From: Straminergon stramineum
Lineage: Eukaryota; Streptophyta; Bryopsida; Hypnales; Calliergonaceae
DNA length: 64,000 nucleotides
Assembly (NCBI GenBank): GCA_963920665.1
Contig: OY987270.1
Span: 18,130,019 to 18,194,018 of the forward strand
Direction of reading: 5' to 3'
Made by a program: the position numbers and the translations under genes. Below the pieces are notes generated by a model. It did no database searches and was not told where the DNA came from. It was given only the letters and a program-made list of their open reading frames with translations. Position 1 is the stretch's first letter. Each line of letters begins with the position of its first letter. This document shows, piece after piece, positions 46,260 to 56,336 of the stretch.

Positions 46260-48370
46260 GTACATGTGCATTAATGGTTACTAACTAATGTGGCATCTGA
46301 CTACACTATTTTTTTTTTTTAAATCTTTGAAATTGGGCCCACCCATGAACTTCTCTTACTCATATTATGCACTAACAAAGAATGCAATAAGAGAGGTTTT
46401 ACTTATTTATGTGTATATATATTTCAAAGATTGCCTAAATCATAGAAATTCAACTCACTTTACACAATCTTTCATCTTTTCTTTGTCAATAACTATGAAT
46501 GTACCTTGCAAAGCTTTTGCCTCACATTTTGGCTATTTAAAAGTGCAATCTCTCACACACAACAACCCTAACATTTAAGGTAAAGAATTTAGGGTTTGGA
46601 GGTTAGGACAAAGGGGTTAGGTAAATGTGTCTACTTTAGAAGAAAGTTGCAACAACCATTTAGAAATTGTAAGAACAATCGAGATTAATAACTAATTTAT
46701 TTTCATTATATTTTAAAACCATCTAATTATAATTTACTATTTTTTAGAGTGCCAAATTATTTTTTATACTTAAAAATCATTTATTAGGTAGAAAGTTGTC
46801 CAAGTTGCTAGGATGCCATAGTATCTCGGATGATGAACTTTAGAAATTTAGAATTCTTATATGAAATCACGGTCCCTTAATTATGTCAGAGACCTTAATG
46901 ATAATACAAAACTAATATTCCAAAATAGGAGGGAAGTTTTAAAATCTATATCCATGTGTAGAAAAGACTTTCCTCTTTACCGGAGGCTCTTGTAGTCTAT
47001 TGAGGCATGGCATTTCTACTAATTTTGGAATATTGCAAGGAGTGGAAATCAATGATATTGTTTTGTAGTTATGACTTGATGATAGGTGTTTGCTTTGATG
47101 AAAAAAATTAGAATAGATGAAAATTTCGATGACAAGGAAAGGAATGTAGTCAAAATTTAAGATTTTTAATGGTAAATCTTTTCACTTAGAAGAAAAATAA
47201 TTTTAGATTTCATAATGAAAATAGATGAGTCCATTGTAAAAAAAAGGGTTAATTTATTCCATTGGGATTAATGAATTTTTTGTTTTAGAGAAAAAAAATC
47301 TATTATTGTTTTTAATGAGGTAGGTAGTTTAAAGGGTTGGTTTATAGACTTCCTACCTTAGAAGCTTGATTGGAGCTTCTAGACTCAAGCAAGGGGTTTG
47401 AGATATTGGGATTTGGGACTAATGTCTAGGGAAGGTTTTTTGACAATTGATGGTTGAGCCCATCCCTTGCCATTCACACAAATACATAATATAAGCTTTA
47501 TAAATAAGCTTTATAAATAAGCTACTGCTAATCAAAATCTAGGAAGAAGGTTATGAAAATGAAAGTAAGTAAAAATCTAGTGTTGGTTTTTATTACATCT
47601 AAAGACAATATCTTGAAAAATTTACATCTCATTCTTACAAAGTACTAATAATGTATGTTAGTGTGTTGGAATTTGCCAACAAGGACTCATAATATTAATT
47701 TATTTTTTAATAATAGTAACTATGTCCAATTGTAATTAGGGGAAATTGTAGATGTACCACTATGTTTTTTTTGTTATTGAATTTTCCCTAAAAAGCAATG
47801 AATTTTTTAATAGATAATATTTGGCAAAAAATTCTTACTTTCTAGTGAATGTAATCACTAATTTGCTACCAAATCTTGGCATGGTATTGCTCTATCTTGG
47901 ATGAATGTACATCATTTTGGATAAAGAAATAAAATTCCAATCATAGATTGCAAGTTTCATCCATTTTCATGAATGTATATAGCTTCATCCTTCCAATGAT
48001 TATTACATCAAAAAAGTGACCCTTCCAGTGCTTCAATACTATTGTATATACTGTTGTAAATGCTTAAGTGTATAATGTTGTAATATTGTTTCAATTGGAT
48101 CACACTAGAATATTGAAAGTATATTGTTGTAATATTGCAACAATACATTTTCAATGGATATACTAAAAATGTATTGTTGTAATAGTATTTATATATATAT
48201 ACTTTTAATATACTTTTAATATTGGATTATGACCCCATTGCAACAATATTGAAGCAATGGGGATCTTTATTTTAGTCACTTACTGCAATGCCTAAAATAA
48301 ATAAATAAAATAATCCCTATGTACCATTTAAGTTAGGTTAGTGTGGGTTGTGGGATAGTTACATACATGC
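46260..48370. other. AT-rich intergenic with small tandem repeats
   Basis: No gene is seen. ATAAGCTTTATAAAT is repeated about 2.5 times at 47490-47525. At 48050-48260 units with GTATATTGTTGTAATATTG recur about every 60 bp. Confidence 0.55.
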
Positions 48371-48376
48371 CTTTAA

Positions 48377-48789
48377 CCCCTCAACAAGGCGACAAACATT
48401 TTTTGTTCGATGAATGACAAGAAATTCTCTTGTGTAGGACAGAATTGCAACTATTCATCCTCAAAATTAGAGGTGAAAAGGGAAAATCTTCTACACTGAA
48501 TAGAGGTATTATGGGGACCCATACTAATTAATCGACATTCCACACTAAAGAAATATCTACCTTTATTATACATCAGTAGTTATTGGAGTGTCTGGGTGAT
48601 TTACATCATGTTTCAAACATCTCCAGTTTTCTAGGATCAGTCCCTTTAATTTTTTGGTCCCCTTAATACCCCTATTCAGTGTACAGTAGTTTGACTCCCA
48701 ATGAATATTTCTGTTTTTTCTTGAAGTGGATGATGTCACACGGTTCCAAAATGGCTGATTTCCACGGTCACCAGCCCGGCGTTCAAGGG
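48377..48789. mobile_element. TTAA-flanked piggyBac-like element with a nested MITE
   Basis: TTAA (48373-48376) is followed by CCCCTCAACAAGG; the far end is CGTTCAAGGG followed by TTAA (48790-48793). Without the nested 188-bp MITE and its TA duplication it is 223 bp. It then aligns in inverted orientation along its length with 7003-7226 (224 bp): GATGAATGACAAG, TAGGACAGAATTGCAACTAT, GCCATTTTGGAACC and TATTCATTGGGAGTCAAAC as read at 7003-7226. Confidence 0.85.
48494..48681. mobile_element. 188-bp MITE, copy 2, nested
   Basis: The ends are CACTGAATAGAGG and CCTATTCAGTG, with TA on both sides (48492-48493 and 48682-48683). It has the same length and internal sequence (CATTCCACACTAAAG, GGAGTGTCTGGGTGA) as copy 1. 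The related host element at 7003-7226 lacks it, with CTTCTACA and TAGTTTGAC (as read on its minus strand) coming close together there. This fixes the insertion point and the TA duplication. Confidence 0.93.
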
Positions 48790-49319
48790 TTAAATACTGC
48801 AGATGCTCGTACCTTCGACAGACCCTGCCTGCCGCCGCCACCAGATCTACCCATGGATGAAAACTGGAAATCATTCATCCCCGCCCCATGCTGCTCGCTG
48901 TGATTAGGGCTTTCAGTTCGTACGTGTCGATCTCCCAGAGGGTTCGTTACAATTCTTGCGTTTGTTTGAAGCTTTGCTGTAGCAACCCCCAAATTCGCAA
49001 GCACAGGAAGTTACCTGTCTCGCAGATTCCGACCCAGAACCCTATTCCCAACCCACCCACCACCTGAATTTCTGCTGCAAATTTTTTTTAAGTGAGAAGT
49101 GATCCTGCCAATGTTCTTTTGACGGTTGCAAGCAACATCATCAATCTTGGAAAGATTCACCATCCCCACGTCGCCGCTCAATTGCGGAGATGCGAGAACT
49201 TCTGGGGTCCCGGAGTTTGAAGAAAATTGCTTGCATTAGAGCAGGTTGGGAGTCAATTGCTTTGAGAGAGGTGGAGGTCTTCGGATTTGCTATTGGTTCT
49301 TCTCTGTGTGCGAGTGAAT

Positions 49320-49923
49320 TCTTTTCGGACTCATAGGTTTCGCAATTGTTTTCGATCTTTCGCACTGAATTTCTCGATGTGCAGGTGTGCACGAAACTGA
49401 CTGTAGGGAAGCAGTAGGTAGTACCGAAGCAGGAAAGAATGTACAGATGAAATCGGGTCGGTTTTCATTGGTTATATTGGAATATGTAGGTTTTGCAGTT
49501 TTTTCGACCTTTTGCACTGAAATTCTCGTTGTGCGGGGTGTGCTTTCTGGTAAGAACATTCAACATTGGGGAAGCAGGAGGTAAAACCGATGTAGGAATG
49601 ATTGAATGAAGAGTAATGGGGTCGGCTTTCGTTGGTTAGAGTTAGGGTTATATGTCGGGTACGTATTTTTGCTATTGTTTTCGATTTTTTGCACTGAAAT
49701 CCTCCATGAGCAGGGGCTGTTTTCTTGTATGAACAACCAACATTAGAGAACCCGTAGCTAGTACTGAAACCGGAATGAGTGCAAAAAGAGAAATGGGGTC
49801 GTTTTTAAGTGAGTATATTTGGGATACATAGGTCTTGCAATTGTTTTCTGATCGTTTGCACTGAAATCCTGAACATGCAGGTGCTTCTTTCTTGTAAGAA
49901 CAATCAAGCATTCTTGAGAAGAA
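49320..49923 (+). repeat. tandem array of about 150-176-bp units upstream of a gene
   Basis: Units start near 49342, 49495, 49671 and 49837 with GCAATTGTTTTCGATC-TTTGCACTGAAATYCT..GTGCAG. Each unit then carries a GAAGCAGGAGGTA..ACCGA..GGAATGA block and AAATGGGGTCG. The fourth unit runs into the first coding exon at 49924. The units probably form the promoter or 5'UTR region, and each holds a YAG-like end that could act as an acceptor. Confidence 0.85.
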
Positions 49924-51607
49924 ATGGGAGGTGCCGAAGGTGCAGGAGTGAAGAGTGCAGAAGAGAAATGGTGGGACTGGGTGAGTCCTTCCCGAGAGTG
50001 TTTCCCTGATGATGCGCCGGACGACACGATGAAAACGTTTCTCAGTGAGCTTGTAAACCGGTGCGTGCTTGTGGAGTCGTTGTCCCCTTTGGTCACGCCC
50101 CAAATCCTGTTGGCGGCCATTGATCAATTCGCTGCCGTGATGGCTATCAAGATGCTGCGTCCTCCACATATTGAGGCGAAGGTGACAATGGGGGTGTTGC
50201 CAAATTATTCAGGGTAAGCACAAAGTCATGTACTCTCAAGCCTCTTTAATCTTAAGGTATGTGCACCTGAAATGTAGAGATTTTGTAAATGTCAAGTGGT
50301 GACTCTGGGTGCATATGCCTTACCACCTGGGTCCGAAATTTTCAACAGGACGTAACTGGAGTGTGTGACAAATTTACTGCACGCAATGATATTGTGGCAA
50401 GCGTGCTGGATACTTTAGAATGTCGTTTTACAGAAGGTCATGTTGTTATATTTCTTTTTCTGAATAGAAAATGTGTGCCGGATACTTTGGAATGTCGTTT
50501 TAGAGAAGGTCATGATAAATCTGTTTGTTTGTGTACTAATATAGTGGTTACTTCGTATATCATTACATTTCTTTTTCTGAATGGAAAATGTATGCTGGAT
50601 AGATACTTTGGACTGTCATTTTAGAGAAGGTCAAGATGAAGATGTTTGGTGTGTATAGTAATGTATTAGTTGCTGTGTATATTATTACATTTCTTTTTTT
50701 TTACAAGAAGTATGTGCTGTGTACTTCGGAATGTCATTTTAGAGAAGTTCATGATTGAAATATTTTGTGTGTATACTAATGTATTGGGTGCTGTTTATAT
50801 CGTGGAGACTCTGGAATTTCGTTTTAGAGAAGGTCATTATAAGGAGGTTCGAGTACTTGCCAATCTGTTGGTTGCTGTGTATTTCATGACATTTCTTTTG
50901 CTGACAAGAAAACGTGGAGTTTCTGTTCAGGATGGCAATAATGGAGATGGAGCAACCGCAGAAAGCCGCCGTGGTGGTAGCGCAACTGCAAAACTACATG
51001 TTGATGGTGGGCGGTATGCCAAGACCCGCGCGAGCTCAGCTTGCCAAGGCCGTCATGATGGTGGATCACCCTTGTACCCGGAGAAATGTTCCCATTCCCA
51101 TCAAAATTGTGCAAGCGACTGACGACAACGTGGAGTTGTACGCAGACAAGCGACGGAAGCTTGTTGAGCATCTGAAGGCGGCGAAGTATCTCCGTGAGGT
51201 AAAAGTAGAAATAAAGTAAAAATTAGTTTTGAAACAGTCATATCTCGCTTAATTCTTTTCATTTCTGTGATGGGACAATTCCAGTAGACGAAATGCAAAT
51301 CTTCGATAGGGATTCGAGTTCAATGACTTGACTGCAATGGTCACGTGAGTTTTGTGACTGGAGAGGCCTCTAAACGTTAAGTTTCTTGTTGACCACTGTC
51401 TCTGTTACGTGCGAGAACAAAAACGACCCTCATCATTGTTTTATTGGTTATTTTTGTCGTGCTCAGTTGCAGGAAAGGGAAGAAGAGGACCTTCATAACA
51501 AGCAAGAGAAAAATTACAGAGATTTAAGAGATAAGTACAATCGCATCAAGACGAACCCGGATCTGAGGGAACTCCGTAAAATATACAATATTACGCCTCG
51601 AAGATGA
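49924..51607 (+). CDS. unrecognised three-exon protein, 232 residues
   Basis: Exons: 49924-50213, 50931-51198, 51467-51607 (699 nt with stop), with GT-AG boundaries and compatible phases; GG|G completes the codon at the first junction. Residues 1-97 include KTFLSELVNRCVLVESLSPL and PQILLAAIDQFAAVMAIKML. Then comes an MEMEQPQKAAVVVAQLQNYM helix, a basic-acidic stretch DDNVELYADKRRKLVEHLKA, and a charged, probably coiled-coil C-terminus EREEEDLHNKQEKNYRDLRD ending NITPRR. No signal peptide or membrane segment is seen. I do not recognise the family and assign no function. Exon 3 may start at 51467 or, using a second AG six bases on, at 51473, which would remove Leu-Gln. The first about 20 codons are homologous to the upstream tandem repeat, so the start may be recent or the real start may be different. 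Confidence 0.62.
50395..50930 (+). repeat. tandem array inside intron 1 of the 49.9-kb gene
   Basis: GAATGTCGTTTTAGAGAAGG and variants occur near 50418, 50493, 50613, 50727 and 50811, each followed by GTGTACTAAT / TTACATTTCTTTTTCTGA-type sequence. The unit is about 75-120 bp with five copies, running almost to the 3' splice site. The frames at 50289-50624 and 50670-51122 result from this array. Confidence 0.8.
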
Positions 51608-52750
51608 TTTATTCGATTTGTACAGATCCTGTGCTGTAAGTGCCTCTAATCTGGTCTTAATCAGCATTGACGGTTCAGAATCCGGAAGCCCTAGAAAGTT
51701 CGAACATAATTGTTCAAGTTTTGGTTATACTTGTGAAAGTCTAGGCTTGTGATGCAATTGATTTTGTCAATCAATGGTGGTAGCTATTATGAAATATTTT
51801 TGAGTAGGCAGGAAGACAAGATTACATTCGCTATTTTTATGCCCTCTTACAATTAAGGGAACAGTCACCAACTTTGTAGCGGAAAAATCATTTGTCGAAG
51901 ACAATATGGTTTATTAGTCTGCTTTCTCATTTTATAAGTAGCAGACTACCAGGTGATGTAATGGATTCACCTTACGATGTTCATATTTTTTTGTACTGCA
52001 ATGATTCTCTTCTTGTGTCCGAAGTGGACGCGGTATGAGATTCACATATGTATTGTCCAAATCGGCCTCATATTTTTTTTCTCTTGAGTGGCTCTTATGG
52101 AGACTGGTTTTGTTCAATTTTATTTGTTTTGGGCCAACATATGCAATGTTCTTCATTGATTTTGGTGGCATGCACTTTAAGCCCGTGCACTTTAGCACTT
52201 GAGGCTTTCAGTAGTTTTAGGAATTTCTGAAAACAGTGTCATAGGGCTAATTAATAGAGGACAACACTTCCAAAATCCAAAGCATTTCAAATAGAAAATA
52301 ACAATCATTTTACGCTTGTAGTCATATCCTAGATAAATTCAGATAATTCAGTAACTGTATTTATGGTTGTTTTTTTGTCAAATTAAATTTTTTTGTAATT
52401 GGAGATTGACATGATGGATTCCACATAGCATAGACTTGTCTACATTGACAATTTGTGATGAATGTTGAACAAAATGTATTAATAAACAATGAGAATTAGT
52501 AGTACATAAATTAAAAAAGAATGATTTAACATTGTGATTAAAAGGATTAAGAAGTTTCTTACAATCCACCAACAATCTTCCACCAATTTAACACTAATCT
52601 ATTCTTAATTTAAAAGATGTTTGTTTGCTTGAAGCATTTTCAAGTTTTAAAGAATAGTTTAGAGTCAGAACAATGTTGGTGGATGTTGATGAGCATTGCA
52701 CATCCTTTGAGAATTTTAGGTGCAAAATTGTACTCCGTACTTGGCAAGGG
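51608..52750. other. intergenic, nothing recognised
   Basis: 3' flank of the preceding gene, then AT-rich DNA. The frames at 51932-52198 and 52378-52575 match nothing I know. Confidence 0.5.
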
Positions 52751-52754
52751 TTAA

Positions 52755-53090
52755 CCCCTCAACGTTACAGGTTGAATACCAAAAATTGGGAATTTGAACA
52801 ACCCTTTTGAAAAACCCAGAATAGTTTGAAGTTGCTTCATTTATTGAAGACTTCACTATTGATTTGGGGAGCCAATTGTTTGATCACTACTATTGTACAA
52901 GTTTGAAGTTGCTTCATTCATTGAAGACTTCACTGTTGATTTGGGTAGCCAATTGTTTGATCACTACTATTGTACAAGTTTTGAAAGAATCCACCTTTGG
53001 GATTTTCAAATTATAACATTTAATGAACCTTGAATTTCGGAAAAGTTGGCTACTCAGGGTTTGGAAAACGTCTACTGTGACGTTTAGGGG
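52755..53090. mobile_element. TTAA-flanked piggyBac-like element, 336 bp
   Basis: TTAA (52751-52754) is followed by CCCCTCAACGTTACAG. The inverse of the right end is CCCCTAAACGTCACAG (14 of 16 matching), followed by TTAA (53091-53094). Inside, CAATAGTGAAGTCTTCAAT on the minus strand relates it to the elements near 6950 and 31310. It carries a 77-bp tandem duplication. Confidence 0.85.
52825..52978 (+). repeat. two 77-bp tandem units within the TTAA element
   Basis: TTTGAAGTTGCTTCATT starts the units at 52825 and 52902. The copies differ at only a few positions, so the duplication is recent. Confidence 0.95.
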
Positions 53091-53094
53091 TTAA

Positions 53095-54890
53095 AGGGAT
53101 TGTGGAGCAATTGTCTATTTCTCAAATTATAATATGATTTATTTTCCTATATAAATTTTTAGAATATGTAGCTCATATTTTCAAATTTGATGGACTTTAT
53201 GGAAAAGGTCCAAGTGAGAATAGGAATTTTATTTGGTCCACAAGTCTACAAAGATTTTACAAATATTGGATATTTATAGATTGTTTAACAAAATTTCATG
53301 AGTATTCTTTGAATATTTACTAAATGTAATTTGAGGGGGCTATTTTGGAACTACTAGTCTTTGTTTGTAGTCTATTATTTATACATTCTTGAATTAACAA
53401 ACCCCTATCTTTACACTAGTGTGGTATTTAAGACTTTCATACAATGCCCTCCTCGAGAATTCATTCATTAGACATTCATAATCCTCACCTGTTTCCTAGT
53501 GTATTTTTTGGATGATATTTTGTCCAAATACTCCATCCATTCCAATTCTACTTCATTTTTTGTCCTAAAATGATCTTCCTGGTGCATGTTGTAATGTGGA
53601 AGGAAGGGGGTTGGAGGCAATTCTTGGAAGGATGGAAAGAAACTCCAATAAAAAAATCTTGATTTAGAACATGCATTGTTGAAATTATTCGAATTCCCTT
53701 ATATTGACAACCATTATTGATGAGGTCATGGGGCAAGTCAATAGTAACAAGTCATTGGCCACATGGGCTTGGGCTATAGAGTGAAAGCTTAAGCCTTGGG
53801 CCACAAGTGTTGGCCCACAAACATTGGTAATGTTGCAAAGAAATTGACTAGTTGAATACTTGTCTTGGTCCATTGAAACTGGACAATTGTATGGCTACCA
53901 ATGCTCTTCAAAAATCCCTCAAAAATTCCACTTTTGAGTACCCCAAAACTACATTTGGAAAGGGCTTGGGAACTCAAAGTTTTAAGATGATAGGAGTGCA
54001 CCAAGCTCTATTTAACCCCTAGAGGACCAGGGTGTGTTTTTCAGCAACATAACTTTTTTGGGTTGGTACGTGTGACTAGAGATTTCCATCTTTTTGGTCC
54101 AAACTTTAATAGAAGTTGTGGACGAAGAATATCTTTCATGTGCACTAAATTTCAGGACATTTGGAATTATGAGTCAAAAGTTATGGCCTAATATGTAGTT
54201 TGTTTCTCAACTCGGGTAGTTTGGGTAGATCTAAAAAAATAATTTTTTTCTAAAATAAAAATTTGAAATTGGTTTTCTAGATTTATACATACATAGAAAG
54301 CTTTGAATCATTTCATTTTGATCAATGAGTCAAAAGTTATGAGATGTTTTAGTTTGCAGGTAAATATGGATTCTCTGCTCTAAAATAAACTTTGAAGTCC
54401 TTTTTTGTACAAATGTGACCTTGTGAAGTGTAGCTTCCCATGTTTTTACAGGGCCCAAGAAAGGATTTTTGTCACTTCTTATATGATGGTGGTGGAGTTA
54501 TTAGAGACTGATTTAGGAACTTCCACCTTTCAAGTATAAAGTCATTACAAGCACTAACTTTTTTACTCCATCATGTCATGTCCATATTAGAAAATGTTGC
54601 AACCATATTAGGAAATATTGTGGCTACTTGAGATGATCTGATGACCATTATGGACACTCTTTTTGATGGTTTTGGGGTAGTCTACAGACTGTTTTGAACC
54701 ATTTGGGCTGCATACTTCAAAAATTCTTAACAAATTCGTACTTTTGTCAAAAAAACGAAATTTCAAATGCTCTCTTCATTTTTCATTTTGCTTGATTGTC
54801 TTTCTGTGAAATTTTAAAAAAAAATTTCAAGAGTGTCAAACCAGTCAATCTGCCTGTGATGGGCTGGTTTACCTTATTTAGTGTACTGAA
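53095..54890. other. intergenic with one solitary TTAA/CCCC terminus
   Basis: TTAACCCCTAGAGGACC at 54012 starts a stretch related to 31323-31550; no right end is found. The frames at 53548-54004 (minus) are unrecognised. Confidence 0.5.
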
Positions 54891-55089
54891 GATTTTGTAG
54901 CAATTGAGCAATTCCACAGTTCAGCACCTGCGCCGTCGCGGTTGTCGAAAAGTCAAAGACCGACGACACGCAGATTCCACGAAGCCGAGCACACGCAGTT
55001 TCCACGAAGTCGTCGACGTCGTCAACACCAAATGTTGAAATTCCCCCGTCGGAGTAGTTGACCGCATCCGCCCTTTTCGTTGACAAATC

Positions 55090-55124
55090 TTCTAGAAGCT
55101 CGCCACGTTTGCCACATTCTAGAA
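55090..55124. promoter_or_regulatory. two perfect heat-shock-element cores in direct repeat
   Basis: TTCTAGAAGCTCGC occurs twice (from 55090 and 55117). TTCTAGAA is the ideal GAAnnTTC/TTCnnGAA dyad bound by heat-shock factors. It lies about 1.2 kb upstream of the BTB gene ATG and at the edge of a GC-rich patch (54900-55060). Which gene, if any, it serves is unknown. Confidence 0.45.
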
Positions 55125-55359
55125 GCTCGCACTCGCTTTGTCGAATTGCGACTCACTGATGAGGAGGTGCATTCAAATCAGTCGCCGAAGCAACTGAACG
55201 TCCAGCCAGTCAGCCAGCCAGCCAGTCATGGCGTTATCACGACTACTGATGCTCTCCTTGAGTGGATCGATCCCATATTGTGTCATCACTTGTCTTCATT
55301 GTTTCATCAAGCCAGTCTGAGGGAGCGCGGTGGGATTCTTCCGAATTTTGAGGACTTTT

Positions 55360-56180
55360 GATTGTGATTTGAGGTGGGGTGGGGGGATTTCAGCCATCGC
55401 CGGACTTGGGGTTTCGTCGCGAGGACGTAGGTATGTCGCTTCTTCATTGCTTGGACTGTAATTCTCTGTGAGCGTGTAGCTAGTCGTACTTAGCTTTGAT
55501 CGATTTCAATAATTCGAATTCGTCCGATTTTTGGCGACTTTGGATTGTGAATTTAGGCTAGTTTGGGATGATTTCAGCCATAGCCGGACTTGGGGTTTCG
55601 TCGAGAGGATGTAGGTGTGTCACTTCTTCCTTGATGGATCTGTAATTCTCTGTTGAGCGTGTAGCTAGTCGGCTGCCGCGTTCAATATTCGAATTCACCC
55701 CATTTTTGACGACTTTTGATTTTGAATTTAGGATGGTTTGGGGTGATTTCGGCCACAGCCGAGCTTTGAGTTTTGTCGAGAGAACGTAGAGATTTCCTGT
55801 TTCATTGCTTGAGCTGGCCATTAGCAGTGAGCGTATAGTCGTTATCAGCTTTGATCGCGTTCAGTACTCGTACTCGTCCGATTTTCCGACTTCTGATTTT
55901 GACTTTAGGGTGTTTGTGGTGATATTAGCCATAGCCGGACTTGGGTTTCGTCGAGAGAACGTCGATATGTCGCTGTTTCATTGCTTGAGCTTGCCATTGG
56001 CAGTGAGCGTGTAGTCGTTCTGCGATTCGATCACGCCCACCGTCCGAATTCCTTCGATTTCCCGTCTTATCATTGTGATTTTACGGTGCTTGAGACAAAT
56101 TTCAGCCATATCCGTGGGCTTAGAATTTCGCGGAAAGGACCTAGAAACAGAAAAAAACTCTATATCGCTTCTGGGTAGTT
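55360..56180 (+). repeat. tandem array of about 177-bp units upstream of the BTB gene
   Basis: TTCAGCCATAGCCGGACTTG-type blocks recur near 55389, 55572, 55748, 55924 and 56101 (periods 183, 176, 176, 177). Each is followed by GGTTTCGTCGAGAGRACGTAG, then TTCATTGCTTGAGCT, then GTGAGCGTGTAG. Five units end about 150 bp before the ATG and probably make up promoter and 5'UTR sequence. Short frames at 55805-56257 are unit artefacts. Confidence 0.9.
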
Positions 56181-56336
56181 TAATCCCCCTCTTCTCAATG
56201 ATCTTGTCCTCGTGCTCATCTCCAATCGCTCACAACTTCCGAATCCCCGTCTTTTGATTACGCTTTTCCGTTTGCTTCTGACAAATTTGCGCTTCAGGTT
56301 CCCTCAACAGGGGAAAGGAAGATTCAGACGCCCACA

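Noticed and set aside
50289..51122. Frames 50289-50624 and 50670-51122 as separate genes
   Set aside because: They are made by the intron tandem array; the reading frame of the flanking exons and the splice sites explain the locus better.
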